From Bog-756 sp963710495 (GTDB lineage Bacteria; Actinomycetota; Acidimicrobiia; Acidimicrobiales; RAAP-2), in NCBI GenBank assembly GCA_963710495.1, contig CAVQAI010000012.1:434001-498000 (forward strand): a stretch of DNA of 64,000 bases. The letters are read 5' to 3'. Both the position numbers and the translations under genes were made by a program. The notes below the pieces were generated by a model. That model made no database searches. It was not told the DNA's origin and saw only the letters and a program-made list of their open reading frames with translations. Below are positions 16,401-26,003 of this stretch, in pieces. Position 1 is the first letter of the stretch. The number at the start of each line of letters is the position of its first letter.

Positions 16401-17298
16401 TTATGCGGCTAGCAGGTGGCGGTGTGCGTAGCGTAGCTCCCACTCGATCGGCGGGACGTTGCCGAGGGTGGAGTGCAGCCGCACCGCGTTGTAGTGGTTG
16501 ATCCAGGTGATGATCGCCCGTCGGGCCTCGGCCCGGGTGGCGAAGCGGTAGCGGTGACGAGCTCGCGCTTGAGGCTCGCCCAGAACGCTCTCGGCCACGG
16601 CGTTGTCCTGGCTCGAGCCGATGCGGCCGACGGACTGGGCGACCTTGTGCTTGAGGCACAGGGCCCGGAAGTCCCGGCCCATGTATTGCGCTCCGCGGTC
16701 GTGGTGGAACACCATGCCGGCGACGTCCCCGCCCCGGGTCGCGACGGCCATCTCGAGGGCCTGGCTCGACGAGCTCGGTGCGCATGTGGTCGTCCATCGC
16801 GTAGCCGATGATCCGCCGGCTGACCGAGGTCGAGGACGTCGGCCAGGTAGAGCCAGCCCTCGCCGGTCGGGATGTAGGTGATGTCCCCGCAGGTCCGCTG
16901 TCCGGGCTCGCCGACGGAGAAGTCCCGACCGACGAGGTCGGGCAGCGGCGGGGCGGTCACGTCGGGGATGGTCGTGCGGACCTTCTTCCGGCGGCCGTCC
17001 GTGGCGTAGATGCCGTTCTCGGCCATGAGGCGCTCGACGCGCTTGTGGTTGGTGCAGAACCCCCGGCCGCCAGCTCGTCGGTCATCCGGGGAGACGCCGT
17101 AGGTGTCGTCGAGGTGCGTCGTGGACGTCGATGCATCTCGTTGACGAGGAGGGCCTCGTCCCACTCGGCGTCGGTGGGCCCAGCTGAGCTTGCCAGCCAG
17201 TCGTAGTAGGCCGAGGTCGAGACCTCGGCTGCCTCACAGGCCGCTTCGATCGGGAACCCTTCGGCCTTCATGGCGGAGACGTGCCGGTAGCGGCTCAC
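16401..17298 (-). pseudogene. IS3 OrfB transposase (DDE), multiple frameshifts
   Basis: Segments in successive frames reconstruct an OrfB. The first is MSRYRHVSAMKAEGFPIEAA with STSAYYDWLAS. The second is KRVERLMAENGIYATDGRRK, QRTCGDITYIPTGEGWLYLA (first Asp in GDITY) and DVLDL. The third is VFHHDRGAQYMGRDFRALCL (second Asp), SQDNAVAESVLGEPQA (Glu) and HYNAVRLHSTLGNVPPIEWE. At least two frame changes separate them (near 17120 and 16770), so no full-length enzyme is made. The start is GTG 17298 behind AAGGAG overlapping the end of OrfA. Confidence 0.8.
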
Positions 17299-17303
17299 CG
17301 GTC

Positions 17304-17615
17304 CTACTCCTTCACCCAGAAGGCCACACTTCGTTTGAGCAGGTCGCGCTCCATGGTCAGGCGCTTCACCTCCCGGCGGAGCCTGACGTTCTCCTCGCGC
17401 ATCTCGGTCGTCGTCCCCTCGCGCTCGCCCCGGTCGATCCGCTCCTGGCGGACCCAGTTGCCGAGGGTCTGCTCGACGACGCCGAGCTCTCGGGCGACGT
17501 CGGCGACCGTGCGGTGCTGGTCGATGACCAGGGCCGCCGCGTCACGACGGAACTCCCTCGGATACCGACCTCGTCGCCGGGCCGGTGTCGGCTGCTCTTC
17601 GGTCACTGTTGGCAT
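17304..17615 (-). CDS. IS3 OrfA (helix-turn-helix protein)
   Basis: 103 residues and apparently complete. A basic N-terminus (RRRGRYPREFRRDAAALVID) is followed by a helix-turn-helix (TVADVARELGVVEQTLGNWV) and a C-terminal leucine-zipper-like coiled coil (EENVRLRREVKRLTMERDLL). OrfA binds the IS ends, and in intact IS3 elements it is joined to OrfB by -1 frameshifting. Here OrfB is broken, so the remaining role could be interference with other IS3 copies. Confidence 0.85.
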   Translation of the reverse strand: MPTVTEEQPTPARRRGRYPREFRRDAAALVIDQHRTVADVARELGVVEQTLGNWVRQERIDRGEREGTTTEMREENVRLRREVKRLTMERDLLKRSVAFWVKE

Positions 17616-17665
17616 GACTACCTCCTATTCGAGGTGTCCGGCCAACGGGGGGATGGTCAGTTCTT

Positions 17666-18007
17666 CTAGAAACCCCGGAGGTGGAACTTGTAAACAAGAA
17701 CCCACCACCGGCCGAGGTCGTTCCCGACTACAAGGTCGAAATCCTTGAACGGACCGTGGTCGCCATTCTCGGGGTTCTTGGCAGCTACACCGTCTGAGCG
17801 CATTCCGTTAACTTCGGCATCGCGCGAAATGCGCGCTCGATCAAGCACACCCGCGTCGCCAATGACCCAAGCGGTGCCGTCGACCAACGGATGTGCAAGA
17901 CCAGCGGCGGGGTGATAGTCCCGGAAACTGTCCAATGAACCGAGACCGCTACACCACACAGATGCGCAGATCGAGTCCGCAACAACATGCCGTCTGCCGC
18001 TGCCCAA
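17666..18007 (-). CDS. Hypothetical protein, uncertain
   Basis: A 113-codon open frame ending just outside the IS3 right end. The segments FRDYHPAAGLAHPLVDGTAW, VIGDAGVLDRARISRDAEVN and FDLVVGNDLGRWWVLVYKFH read like a real protein. No family is recognised and the start and ribosome site are unclear. The IS3 insertion may have cut the 3' end, with the stop supplied near the junction. Confidence 0.3.
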   Translation of the reverse strand: MGSGRRHVVADSICASVWCSGLGSLDSFRDYHPAAGLAHPLVDGTAWVIGDAGVLDRARISRDAEVNGMRSDGVAAKNPENGDHGPFKDFDLVVGNDLGRWWVLVYKFHLRGF

Positions 18008-18039
18008 ATCGATCCAGAGGAGAGGCCGGTTCCTCGTGC

Positions 18040-21000
18040 TCAGGAGCCCTGGTTAAAAGGATTGCTGGGGCCAGAGGTGGGATTGCAATTCGACACCAGG
18101 TTGGCAACCGCCGTGGGAAGGTCCAGCCCGGCTGCGGCAAGAGCACTGGTTAGCTTTGCAGCGGTGTAGCCAGGGTTGGTCCAAGGGATTTTGCTTAGGT
18201 AGCTCTGCAGAAGTGGGCTCGCATTGATGATTGGCTCAGAGCAGCTTGCACCTAAGGGAAGGAAGCTTGCATCGAGGCCGCCGCTGCCAAAGCTCAGACC
18301 GCCTCCAGTAGCCAAGGTCAGCACAGCCGACCCTCCCACTTCCCATCCTTCGCTGAGGCTCGACGGGCTGTAGGTATGAGAAAACCCTAGAGAAACCGGT
18401 CCCCACTGGCCGCCTCCACTCTGTACCCAGTCGAAGCTGTTGACGAGATTGTAAATATCCTCTGGGTCGCTGGGCTTCTGCGTCGGATCGGGCGATGCGA
18501 ACCAGCCCGCGACCAGTCCCAGCCCCACCGAAGCGCCCACCCCCACGCCGGCGCCCGCTCGAATCCCAATCATGTACGCGTGAGCCGGATCAGTGGATAT
18601 CAGGCTCGGGATGACCGTGACATCGACCGCTGCAGTGCCAGCCAATATCCGCCCTGCCGAGATCGAGAGTTCTGCAGACCAATAGTCAGGCAACCGTGGG
18701 TTGTGATAGATGCTGTAATAAGTCAACGCCGCGTCGGCTATGTCACACACGCCGTAGGCGAAAGGGCCAAAGAACGGCTCACCGAGAAGCGGACCGCAGT
18801 AGTTGTGATTGATGGTCAGATTCTGCTGATACGGCGAACTCCAATGTCCCGCCCCCGATATGGTCAACCCAACACCCACATTTCCGTGGGCATCGAACCA
18901 ATGCGGTATTACATGCTGGGGGAAGTACTTGAGCCACTGCACGGCCAACCCAGTTATTTCTTGGTCATTCATGCCACCGATGCCAAGAGGACCTCCACCC
19001 TGGTCAAGGGGCAGGATGCCAAGCACGACCGCACATTCTCGCCACGAGGGGCCGAACACGTGGTAGCCCTGGTTTGTGTAGTCGGTGAGGAGCGACCCGA
19101 CAGAGCCGCGAGGATAGAGCTGTGAGACTAGCTGGGGGATTGACAGCGGGCAGCTACCTTCTGGGCTACCGCCTGGATTGCTGGCCAACCCCGTGACGAC
19201 GAGAATCACATTGGCGTCGTTCTGCGAACTGTCGATCACGTGGAACGGACTATCCAAGAAGTTCCAGTCCCATTTATTGATCGGAACCTGTCCCGCGGCC
19301 GCAGGTCTCGGCCAAAACAGCGTGAACTCGTTATCCGAAGGAGATACCGGAATGGTCCGGTAATACGCCTCGGGACGTTGGGGATCGACCTCGAGGGTTC
19401 CGCTGCCGGAGACCGACCCCAATAAGGGCGACACGTTCACAGTGACGGTAAAGGTGCCTTGGAGGCTCTGGTTGATGGCCCTTTGCGAACCAGTGCATTG
19501 AGTTGTTCCCCCGCAGTACGTGTGTGACGCAGTGATTTGGTAGAGACCTTCACTTGCGTAGACCGGAGAGGCCGTGCCCGACGATGTCGTGTTGTCCCCC
19601 CAGTTGATGGTTATCGAAGCTGGCGGCGTTGACGGGATCCGGACGAGGGCCACGGTGTTCATGTACGTCTTGCCGACAATTGCGTTGATGGGACTTGGGT
19701 AGACGACACCGGGTGTGACCGTGAGCTGCGCATTTGCAACAGCCGGACTACACGTCGCGTTGGCTGGCGCCGAGAGGTGAAGCGTATACGTGCCCTTTCG
19801 CCACCCCGGGGTGGGGACGGTCGGTCCGCCGGCGACTCCGGAGCTGTTGGTTACCTCCGTTGTTAGAGGATACTGGCCGGCAAGGCCCGTAATAGGATTG
19901 CTCGCCAAGCTGACATCGATCTCGCGTCCTCCGACGCAGGAAGCGCTCGCATCTTGCAAGAGACCGCTGGGCATGAAGTCCGTGCCGGTGACCACACTCT
20001 GTGGACCCGTGTAGGTCAGTGTGCTCTGTGATGCTACGAACTGAGCTAGCGGATGCAGCATCTCGATATGCACCTGTCCGTCCGTGCCCATCACGGAGGT
20101 TCCGATCGCGACCAGATCCGAGCCGGGGATGACAAGTGGCAGCGTCACCGAGGTGGCTGGCGGTTGCCCTGGCTGGCTTGGCCAAACCTGGGCGATCGCT
20201 CCCTGGGGGAAGTCAGTCAAGTAGTTGGGAGACGTGAAGACCTGGTACGAAAGAGCGCCGGGTACCGGCTGCCACCGCAGGAAGGTCTCACCTTGCAGAT
20301 CTTCGAACGTAGCCGTGGGATAGGACGACGGTAGCGGTGCCGCAACATCCGCAATGTCGTGTGGAATCTGCTGCGGACCGCCGGCGTCGAGAACGAATGA
20401 CTTATCGAGCAGGAGGGTGCCGTTGAAGTTCGGTGCCACGATGTACGGCTGGGTGTCGAAGGTCGCGCCGGGTTTGATCTCCGACGTGCTCTGCGTGTAC
20501 TGCTCGTCGGGCTGGAAGATGTAGTTCCTACTCGGATCGTTTTCTAGCGGCTGCAGCGTCACGGCGACGTTGTAGACGGGAACGTCGGCCACGTTTTGGA
20601 CCTCGACCACCACGTGGTACGGGTACGACGCGTACGCATGGTCGTCCACCACGAACGTCATGTGGAGCGCCGAGGCTCCCCACACATGCAGGGGCGTGAC
20701 CGTCTGCGCCGTGAGGTGGAGTGGTACGCCCAGGGGCTCCAGCGCGGCCCCGTAGTCGGCCCGAAGGTTGTAGTAGCCCTCCTGATCACCACGGACAACC
20801 CAACTCACCTGCTGGGTGCCACCGCCCACGACTTGAGGCACGGACTGGGTGAGTTGTTGGGGGGCACCCAGTGTGTCAGCGAGGCTGACCCCCGTAGGCA
20901 GCGTGAGCGTGCCACTTCCCCCGCTGAATGTGAACGGAGCCGGGGCCAGGTTGGTGACGGCCAGTGTGACGTCGAAGAGCTCTTTCAGCCATTTAGCCTG

Positions 21001-24000
21001 ACCCGGAATGATCATCCAGATGATGTCCTGCCCGTTGGTCGTGGCCACGATTTGGGTCGGGGAGCTGCAACCGACGCATGGGAAGGAAATCGTCGACCCC
21101 GATGCCCCTCCTCCGCCACCAGTTCCCCCAGCCGCCCAGCTGTACCAACCGTTCCCGTCGATCACACCGCTTACGGGGATCGACGTCCCGGCAAAGGCCA
21201 GGTGCAGGGCGAAGGAGTCGACGGTCTGATTGCCTGGAGCGTTGATGTCGATGCCAAGGGCAGATGCTTCACTCGGGCTGAGCGGTCGCGATGTGAGACC
21301 CGTCGTGCCGATCGACCCCGTCTGGAGATTGACCGCCGCTGTCCCCTTCCCATTGACAACAGACGCGTTCATCGACGCCGGCAGGTAGCCGGCCTTGTAG
21401 GCGAATACGGTGTACGAACCATCGGGGAGGCCGCTGATCAGGTAGGAGCCGTTCCCTTCGTCTTTGCCGTAATAGAGATTGTTTGTCGAATCCTCCACGC
21501 CAACCGTCGCGCCCGTTACGGGAGAGGGCCCCGAGGCGACGGTCACCGCTAAGCCCGCTGGTGTCGGCGGGAGGACATGGACGACAGTCGTTGCGCTGTT
21601 CATCTGTCCATTGCCGGTCACAGTGAGCGTCGCGGTGTAGTCCCCCGCAGTGGTGTAGGTGTGGTTCTGGACCGCACCGTTGGCCGAGGTGCCATCGCCG
21701 AAGTCCCAGTGGTAGGACGAGATCGCCGAGGCGGGCGTGGAGGCTGAGCCGCCGAGATGGGCGGGCAGACCGAGATCAATCGTCACGGGGTCGCCGGCGT
21801 CGGCGGACAGTGGAGCCGCTAACTGTATGTTGACCGTCGCCGAGGCGCTCGGACCCGGGTTGGCAATGCCATCGCTCACCGAGAACACGACTACACAGGA
21901 CAGGCAAGCAGAGGTATAGGTGTGGGTCAGGGTCACGCCCCCCGGCGGAAGTGGCGATGGTGATCCCTTGCGCGACCCGTCCCCGAAATCAATCGTGTAG
22001 GTCAGTGGCAGGCCGCTCGGATCGGCAGCTGTACCCGTGAACGTAACTGTTCTTGGCGTGGTACCCGTCCCGCCAACCTCCGTCAGATTCGGCACCGGGA
22101 GGACGTCACCGATAATTGTCGCAGACCCCGAGGCGTTTCCGTCGGTTGCGGTGACGTGGTGTGGGCCCGTCGTCGAGACCGAACAACTGTTGGCGCTGCA
22201 ACTCCCGTTCTGATCAACGCCGAAGGCGCTCGAAGCGGTGACGTTACCTGTCACGTTGCCGTAAACGTCGAGGCCATCCGCAGAGTACGACTGCAGTGAG
22301 CCCAGGCCCAGGGTGACGGTGCCCGGGTTGAGGATCAGGTGATCAATCGGGCCTGGGACGATCGATTCCGATTGGCTCGCACCAAGGGTGCCCGAAACGG
22401 GAGCTGGTGTCGCCGTGAGCACCACCGAACCCGACACCTTGTCCATATAGAGAAAACTCGCGCCGGTCGAGCCCGCTGGAATTGTGAGGCTCGCAATCTG
22501 CGTCTTACTGGTGGAGTCGAGAAAGGTCCCAGTCGCGGACGAGCTCGTAAGGGTTATGGGTAGTCCGCCGACGCCGGCGGCGACAGGCGATCCATTCGAA
22601 AGGATCTGCACTGAGATGGCCTTTGTTGCCACACCGGCCGACGTAGACCGCGGGTACGACGTGAAGGCAAGTGTCGTGACAGTGGTCACAGTCTCGGCAA
22701 CGGTCGACGAGGTGCTCCCGGCAAACAAGGTATCTCCGCCGTAGGAGGCCCTGAGCTGGTCGCTGCCCGCCCCCAGCGTGCTCGTCGACAAGTGAGCGTG
22801 CCCGCTACTGTCGAGCACCACAGTTCCGAGCGTCGACGCGCCGTCGTAGAACGTGACAAACCCGGTCGGCAAGCCCGTGCCATTCTCCGCGACGGTGGCG
22901 GTCAGCGTCACTGCCTGCCCAAACGCGGCCGGATTTGGCGACACCGCCAGCGTTGTACTGGTCTGGATCTGCGTGACCACTTCTTCGGCGAGCGTGGAGG
23001 AGACACTGGCCAGGAACGAGCTGTCGCCGCCGTAGGAGGCACTCAGACTGTGGGTGCCGACCGTCAGAGTCGAGACAACGAGTGATGCGTTGCCCGCCGA
23101 ATTCACAGGTACGGCCCCGATGCTGGCGGAACCGTCGTAAAAGGTGACGGTGCCGGTGGGAGTCCCGGCCCCGGGAGGACTTACTGTCACGGTTGCGGTG
23201 AGGGTGATCGCCTGGCCCGGGCGAGCAGGATTGGCGTTTGAGGCCAGCTTCACAGTCGAGCCGGCCCGATTGATGACTTGTGTCATCGCTACCGAACTGC
23301 TCGGGTCATGGTTTGGGTCACCGTTGTAGGTCGCGGTGATTGAATGGGCAGCTACCGACAGTGTGGAGATGGTCAAGACTGCCGTACCGGATCGGAGATT
23401 GACGGTTCCAAGCGAAGTAGTGCCATCGTCGAACGTGACCGAACCGGTGGGCGTGCCATTGCTGGCACCGACCGACGCGGAAAATGTGATCGGTTGTCCG
23501 AACACCCCAGGGTTGGTGTTCGATGTGAGCGTTGTCGTCGAGGGACCCTTGACCGTCTGGGTGAGTACAGCCGAAGAGCTGCCGCTGAAATTCGAGTCGC
23601 CACCGTAATGCGCTGTGAGTGGGTGTGCCCCTACCGACAGAACCACGCTCGAAAGAATGGCGTTCCCGGAACTGTCGACGCTCGCCTTGCCCAGCACGTT
23701 GGCACCGTCTTGAAATGTGACCGTTCCCGTCGGTGTACCGGCGCCGGGCAGGTTCACAGTTACAGCCGCGGTGAGCGTAACGGGTTGACTGGACGCAGCT
23801 GGGTTTGGCGCCGATGTGAGTGTCGTAGTGATCTTAGCCTGATTGACGGTTTGGGACAGCACCGGCGAAATACTTGGGGCAAAAGTGGCATCCCCGTTGT
23901 ACTTGGCGGTGATCAGATGTGTTCCCGCCAGTAGTGAAGCGCCAGACACCGAAGCCATTCCGTTGGGACCAACGCTGGCGCTTCCGAGCGCAGTCGTACC

Positions 24001-24348
24001 GTCATAAAACGTGACCGAACCGGTGGGAGTCTGGGTTCCAATGCCCGGCGCCACCGTAGCGGAGAAGACAAGACTCGAATCACCCACGACAGAGGGATTA
24101 ATGCTGGAGGTGACTGAAACTGTCGAGGGGGCGAGCGTGGCGATGATGTAGGCGCCGCCGACAGCCAAGCAGTCGGATGCTGCGGGACAGGCGACACCGT
24201 CAAGACCGCCGACCGTGGGAGGTACTACTCCGCTTGTCCAGGTCACTCCCCCGTCAGATGTGGCGAATGAGGTGCCGCCAGCTGCCCCACCAACGGCAAC
24301 ACAATCGGATGTTGACCAGCACGCCACTCCATTCAGACCGGTTGTCAC
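18040..24348 (-). CDS. Giant secreted Ig-like/PKD repeat protein, main part
   Basis: 2102 codons, probably the continuation of the frame at 24365-25411. It begins with the last two propeller-type repeats (LNGVACWSTSDCVAVGG; LDGVACPAASDCLAVGG). Five ~95-residue Ig-like domains of the PTGTVTFYDG...LGTVVL...HSLSASYGGDSSF type follow. Next come two PKD domains (ITIDFGDGS; SYHWDFGDGTSANG) and a carboxypeptidase-regulatory-like domain (SGLPDGSYTVFAYKAGYLPA). Further on there is another PKD-like unit (ASITINWGDNTTSSG). The last ~500 residues match nothing I recognise and lack an LPxTG or C-terminal membrane anchor. It is probably a secreted or surface-adhesive protein. Confidence 0.8.
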   Translation of the reverse strand: MTTGLNGVACWSTSDCVAVGGAAGGTSFATSDGGVTWTSGVVPPTVGGLDGVACPAASDCLAVGGAYIIATLAPSTVSVTSSINPSVVGDSSLVFSATVAPGIGTQTPTGSVTFYDGTTALGSASVGPNGMASVSGASLLAGTHLITAKYNGDATFAPSISPVLSQTVNQAKITTTLTSAPNPAASSQPVTLTAAVTVNLPGAGTPTGTVTFQDGANVLGKASVDSSGNAILSSVVLSVGAHPLTAHYGGDSNFSGSSSAVLTQTVKGPSTTTLTSNTNPGVFGQPITFSASVGASNGTPTGSVTFDDGTTSLGTVNLRSGTAVLTISTLSVAAHSITATYNGDPNHDPSSSVAMTQVINRAGSTVKLASNANPARPGQAITLTATVTVSPPGAGTPTGTVTFYDGSASIGAVPVNSAGNASLVVSTLTVGTHSLSASYGGDSSFLASVSSTLAEEVVTQIQTSTTLAVSPNPAAFGQAVTLTATVAENGTGLPTGFVTFYDGASTLGTVVLDSSGHAHLSTSTLGAGSDQLRASYGGDTLFAGSTSSTVAETVTTVTTLAFTSYPRSTSAGVATKAISVQILSNGSPVAAGVGGLPITLTSSSATGTFLDSTSKTQIASLTIPAGSTGASFLYMDKVSGSVVLTATPAPVSGTLGASQSESIVPGPIDHLILNPGTVTLGLGSLQSYSADGLDVYGNVTGNVTASSAFGVDQNGSCSANSCSVSTTGPHHVTATDGNASGSATIIGDVLPVPNLTEVGGTGTTPRTVTFTGTAADPSGLPLTYTIDFGDGSRKGSPSPLPPGGVTLTHTYTSACLSCVVVFSVSDGIANPGPSASATVNIQLAAPLSADAGDPVTIDLGLPAHLGGSASTPASAISSYHWDFGDGTSANGAVQNHTYTTAGDYTATLTVTGNGQMNSATTVVHVLPPTPAGLAVTVASGPSPVTGATVGVEDSTNNLYYGKDEGNGSYLISGLPDGSYTVFAYKAGYLPASMNASVVNGKGTAAVNLQTGSIGTTGLTSRPLSPSEASALGIDINAPGNQTVDSFALHLAFAGTSIPVSGVIDGNGWYSWAAGGTGGGGGASGSTISFPCVGCSSPTQIVATTNGQDIIWMIIPGQAKWLKELFDVTLAVTNLAPAPFTFSGGSGTLTLPTGVSLADTLGAPQQLTQSVPQVVGGGTQQVSWVVRGDQEGYYNLRADYGAALEPLGVPLHLTAQTVTPLHVWGASALHMTFVVDDHAYASYPYHVVVEVQNVADVPVYNVAVTLQPLENDPSRNYIFQPDEQYTQSTSEIKPGATFDTQPYIVAPNFNGTLLLDKSFVLDAGGPQQIPHDIADVAAPLPSSYPTATFEDLQGETFLRWQPVPGALSYQVFTSPNYLTDFPQGAIAQVWPSQPGQPPATSVTLPLVIPGSDLVAIGTSVMGTDGQVHIEMLHPLAQFVASQSTLTYTGPQSVVTGTDFMPSGLLQDASASCVGGREIDVSLASNPITGLAGQYPLTTEVTNSSGVAGGPTVPTPGWRKGTYTLHLSAPANATCSPAVANAQLTVTPGVVYPSPINAIVGKTYMNTVALVRIPSTPPASITINWGDNTTSSGTASPVYASEGLYQITASHTYCGGTTQCTGSQRAINQSLQGTFTVTVNVSPLLGSVSGSGTLEVDPQRPEAYYRTIPVSPSDNEFTLFWPRPAAAGQVPINKWDWNFLDSPFHVIDSSQNDANVILVVTGLASNPGGSPEGSCPLSIPQLVSQLYPRGSVGSLLTDYTNQGYHVFGPSWRECAVVLGILPLDQGGGPLGIGGMNDQEITGLAVQWLKYFPQHVIPHWFDAHGNVGVGLTISGAGHWSSPYQQNLTINHNYCGPLLGEPFFGPFAYGVCDIADAALTYYSIYHNPRLPDYWSAELSISAGRILAGTAAVDVTVIPSLISTDPAHAYMIGIRAGAGVGVGASVGLGLVAGWFASPDPTQKPSDPEDIYNLVNSFDWVQSGGGQWGPVSLGFSHTYSPSSLSEGWEVGGSAVLTLATGGGLSFGSGGLDASFLPLGASCSEPIINASPLLQSYLSKIPWTNPGYTAAKLTSALAAAGLDLPTAVANLVSNCNPTSGPSNPFNQGS

Positions 24349-24364
24349 CGGTGGTACAGCTTGG

Positions 24365-25411
24365 CTAGCCCATGTTCGCGCCTCCGTCGGTGGTTGCGAA
24401 AATAATGTCAGCTTGACCGCTCGTGTTACTGCTATTGCCTACGGCGAAACAGTCCAACGTCGAGGGGCAGGTAACGCTCAAGAATTCGCCTGAGCCAAAC
24501 GGCGGCACAGTTTGGTTCGTCCAGGTCTTTCCGCCATCAGTTGAGGCGATGGCTACCTGTGTCGAGCCGAATCCGGAACTGTTGCTATAGCCGACAGCTA
24601 AGCAATCCAACGCCGATGGACAAGCCACACCGTTGAGGGCGAACACCGTGGTTGGTACTGTTCCACTCGTCCAGGTATTGCCGCCATCGGTCGTACTAAT
24701 GGTCGTCCCGTTGGTACCGTTGTTGCCGACCGCAACGCAGTCGGACGGCGACGAACACGCTATGTCGGAAAAGAGGACTGAACCGGGTGGAACAGTCTGA
24801 CTGGTCCAAGTTCCACCATTATTAGTGGTGTTGATAACTCCACCACCTATCCCGAAGCAGTCGGAGATCGAGGGGCAGGTCACCTTCCTAACGTCACCGA
24901 ACCGGGAAGGGACCGACTGTGGCGACCAAGTGGAGCCACCGTCGGTCGTCGCCGTCACGAATCCCACCCCGGTTGAGTCGCCGCCGGTGGCGTAGCAGTC
25001 GGATGCTGAAGGGCATGCGACCCCCGTAAAGGCTTCAGCCGCAACCGAGTCGGCTATTTTCCAAGCTATGGGCGAGGTGGAGGCCGGCACCACGCTGCCG
25101 GCAGCCCTACTAGATGCAGCCCTACTAAATAGAGAATGTGCCGACTGCTTGGAATCCTTATGCGATCCTGCCGAACTATTTGGTCGTACAGTGGCTGATT
25201 CAGTACGGAATACCTGGCCAGACATTGGAGATCGCACGGTTGAGTTCGATCGTCCAGAGGCAGCAGCGGTCGCAAGTGGCAGCGTGCTGATCAACAGTAA
25301 AAGAACAACGGCGGCCGCGACGAGGAAGGCGTGGCCCCTTCGCGTTCCGCCGAACAAACCCACCATGGCAACCCCGCTTAGGCCCACATAGGTAGCAGCT
25401 ACGGCCGACAT
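24365..25411 (-). CDS. Giant secreted repeat protein, N-terminal part (Ycf48-like propeller)
   Basis: 348 codons with a signal-anchor (HAFLVAAAVVLLLLISTLPL ATAAASG) and a Ser-rich linker. Five repeats follow of the form GVACPSASDCYATGGDSTGV ... ATTDGGSTWSPQSVP. These are BNR/Ycf48-type propeller repeats, each with a C-P-S-x-x-D-C cysteine pair. The frame ends ATTDGGANMG-stop in the middle of such a repeat. Removing one T at about 24374 on the plus strand restores ATTDGGATWASQAVPPVTTG, which runs directly into the 18040-24348 frame. One gene of about 2,450 codons is therefore the likely ancestor or true state. Confidence 0.8.
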   Translation of the reverse strand: MSAVAATYVGLSGVAMVGLFGGTRRGHAFLVAAAVVLLLLISTLPLATAAASGRSNSTVRSPMSGQVFRTESATVRPNSSAGSHKDSKQSAHSLFSRAASSRAAGSVVPASTSPIAWKIADSVAAEAFTGVACPSASDCYATGGDSTGVGFVTATTDGGSTWSPQSVPSRFGDVRKVTCPSISDCFGIGGGVINTTNNGGTWTSQTVPPGSVLFSDIACSSPSDCVAVGNNGTNGTTISTTDGGNTWTSGTVPTTVFALNGVACPSALDCLAVGYSNSSGFGSTQVAIASTDGGKTWTNQTVPPFGSGEFLSVTCPSTLDCFAVGNSSNTSGQADIIFATTDGGANMG

Positions 25412-25644
25412 TCGTCAAGCGCAATGACATTTGTTCCTTGATGCTTGCGGGATCACACAAGCGGCACCCGGCTCGTCATGAGCACCACGGCGAGGCGCCG
25501 AGCGAAGCCGGCCAGACACGACTTCAACCCGAGCGGGGACGGCAGAGGGCGGACATTGGTTGTAATCGACGTACGACGGGATCGTTACGGCTCCCTCTCC
25601 TTCGTTCTATCCTGCCTGCCGATGCCTCCCTCACAGATAGATCT

Positions 25645-25833
25645 GTGAATCGGATCACCCACTGGCTCTCCGGTCATCACACGGTTCTTGCGATAGCTCT
25701 GTTCCTAGTCGTGGTCCTTGGCGGCTCTATTGTGATCTGGGTTGTCGACTCGGCTGACTCAGCGGTTCTAGAAACGCCATATCTGCCGAGATGCGTGGAA
25801 TTCGCGAAAGTGCTGTTCGGACGATCCGGATGA
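25645..25833 (+). pseudogene. Small membrane protein remnant truncated by an IS end
   Basis: From GTG 25645 the frame reads VNRITHWLSGHHTVLAIALF, LVVVLGGSIVIWVVDSADS and further, one clear transmembrane helix in an otherwise non-descript stretch. The frame runs into IS terminal sequence at about 25808, so the C-terminus is not native. Family unknown. Confidence 0.3.
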
Positions 25834-25849
25834 CATTTCGGCACCCACA
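25808..25849 (-). repeat. Solo right end of the DDE-integrase IS
   Basis: CGAAAGTGCTGTTCGGACGA followed by TCCGGATGACATTTCGGCAC and CCACA matches the subterminal and terminal right end of the full copy at 35281-35327. No transposase or left end is attached. Confidence 0.75.
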
Positions 25850-26003
25850 AGCTGTGGTGCCGGGTGGTGTCGTAGCGGTCGATGAACCGGGCGACTCGCG
25901 GCGGACCCCGTCTCCGTTTGACATGGTTCTGCGATGGTGTCAGCGTGGCCGGCACAATTAGGCGGGATCACCTGGCGGTGGCTCTTGGCGGGAAGGGTAG
26001 ACG

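Larger units (their letters stand above)
16376..17654 (-). mobile_element. IS3-family insertion sequence, about 1.28 kb
   Basis: The inverted repeats TTCCCCCCGTCAGCCGGACA (16376-16395) and TGTCCGGCCAACGGGGGGAT (17635-17654) flank OrfA and OrfB genes on the minus strand. Length and organisation are those of IS3. OrfB is broken by frameshifts, so the copy is probably immobile by itself. Confidence 0.85.
25412..26003. other. Gene-poor spacer between divergent repeat-protein genes
   Basis: About 590 bp between the giant minus-strand gene and the plus-strand repeat gene. It holds a possible small membrane-protein remnant (25645-25833), a solo IS right end (25808-25849), and a minus-strand frame starting at 25955. 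That frame, MPATLTPSQNHVKRRRGPPR then VARFIDRYDTTRHHS, could be the start of a gene cut off at the IS end. Confidence 0.5.
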
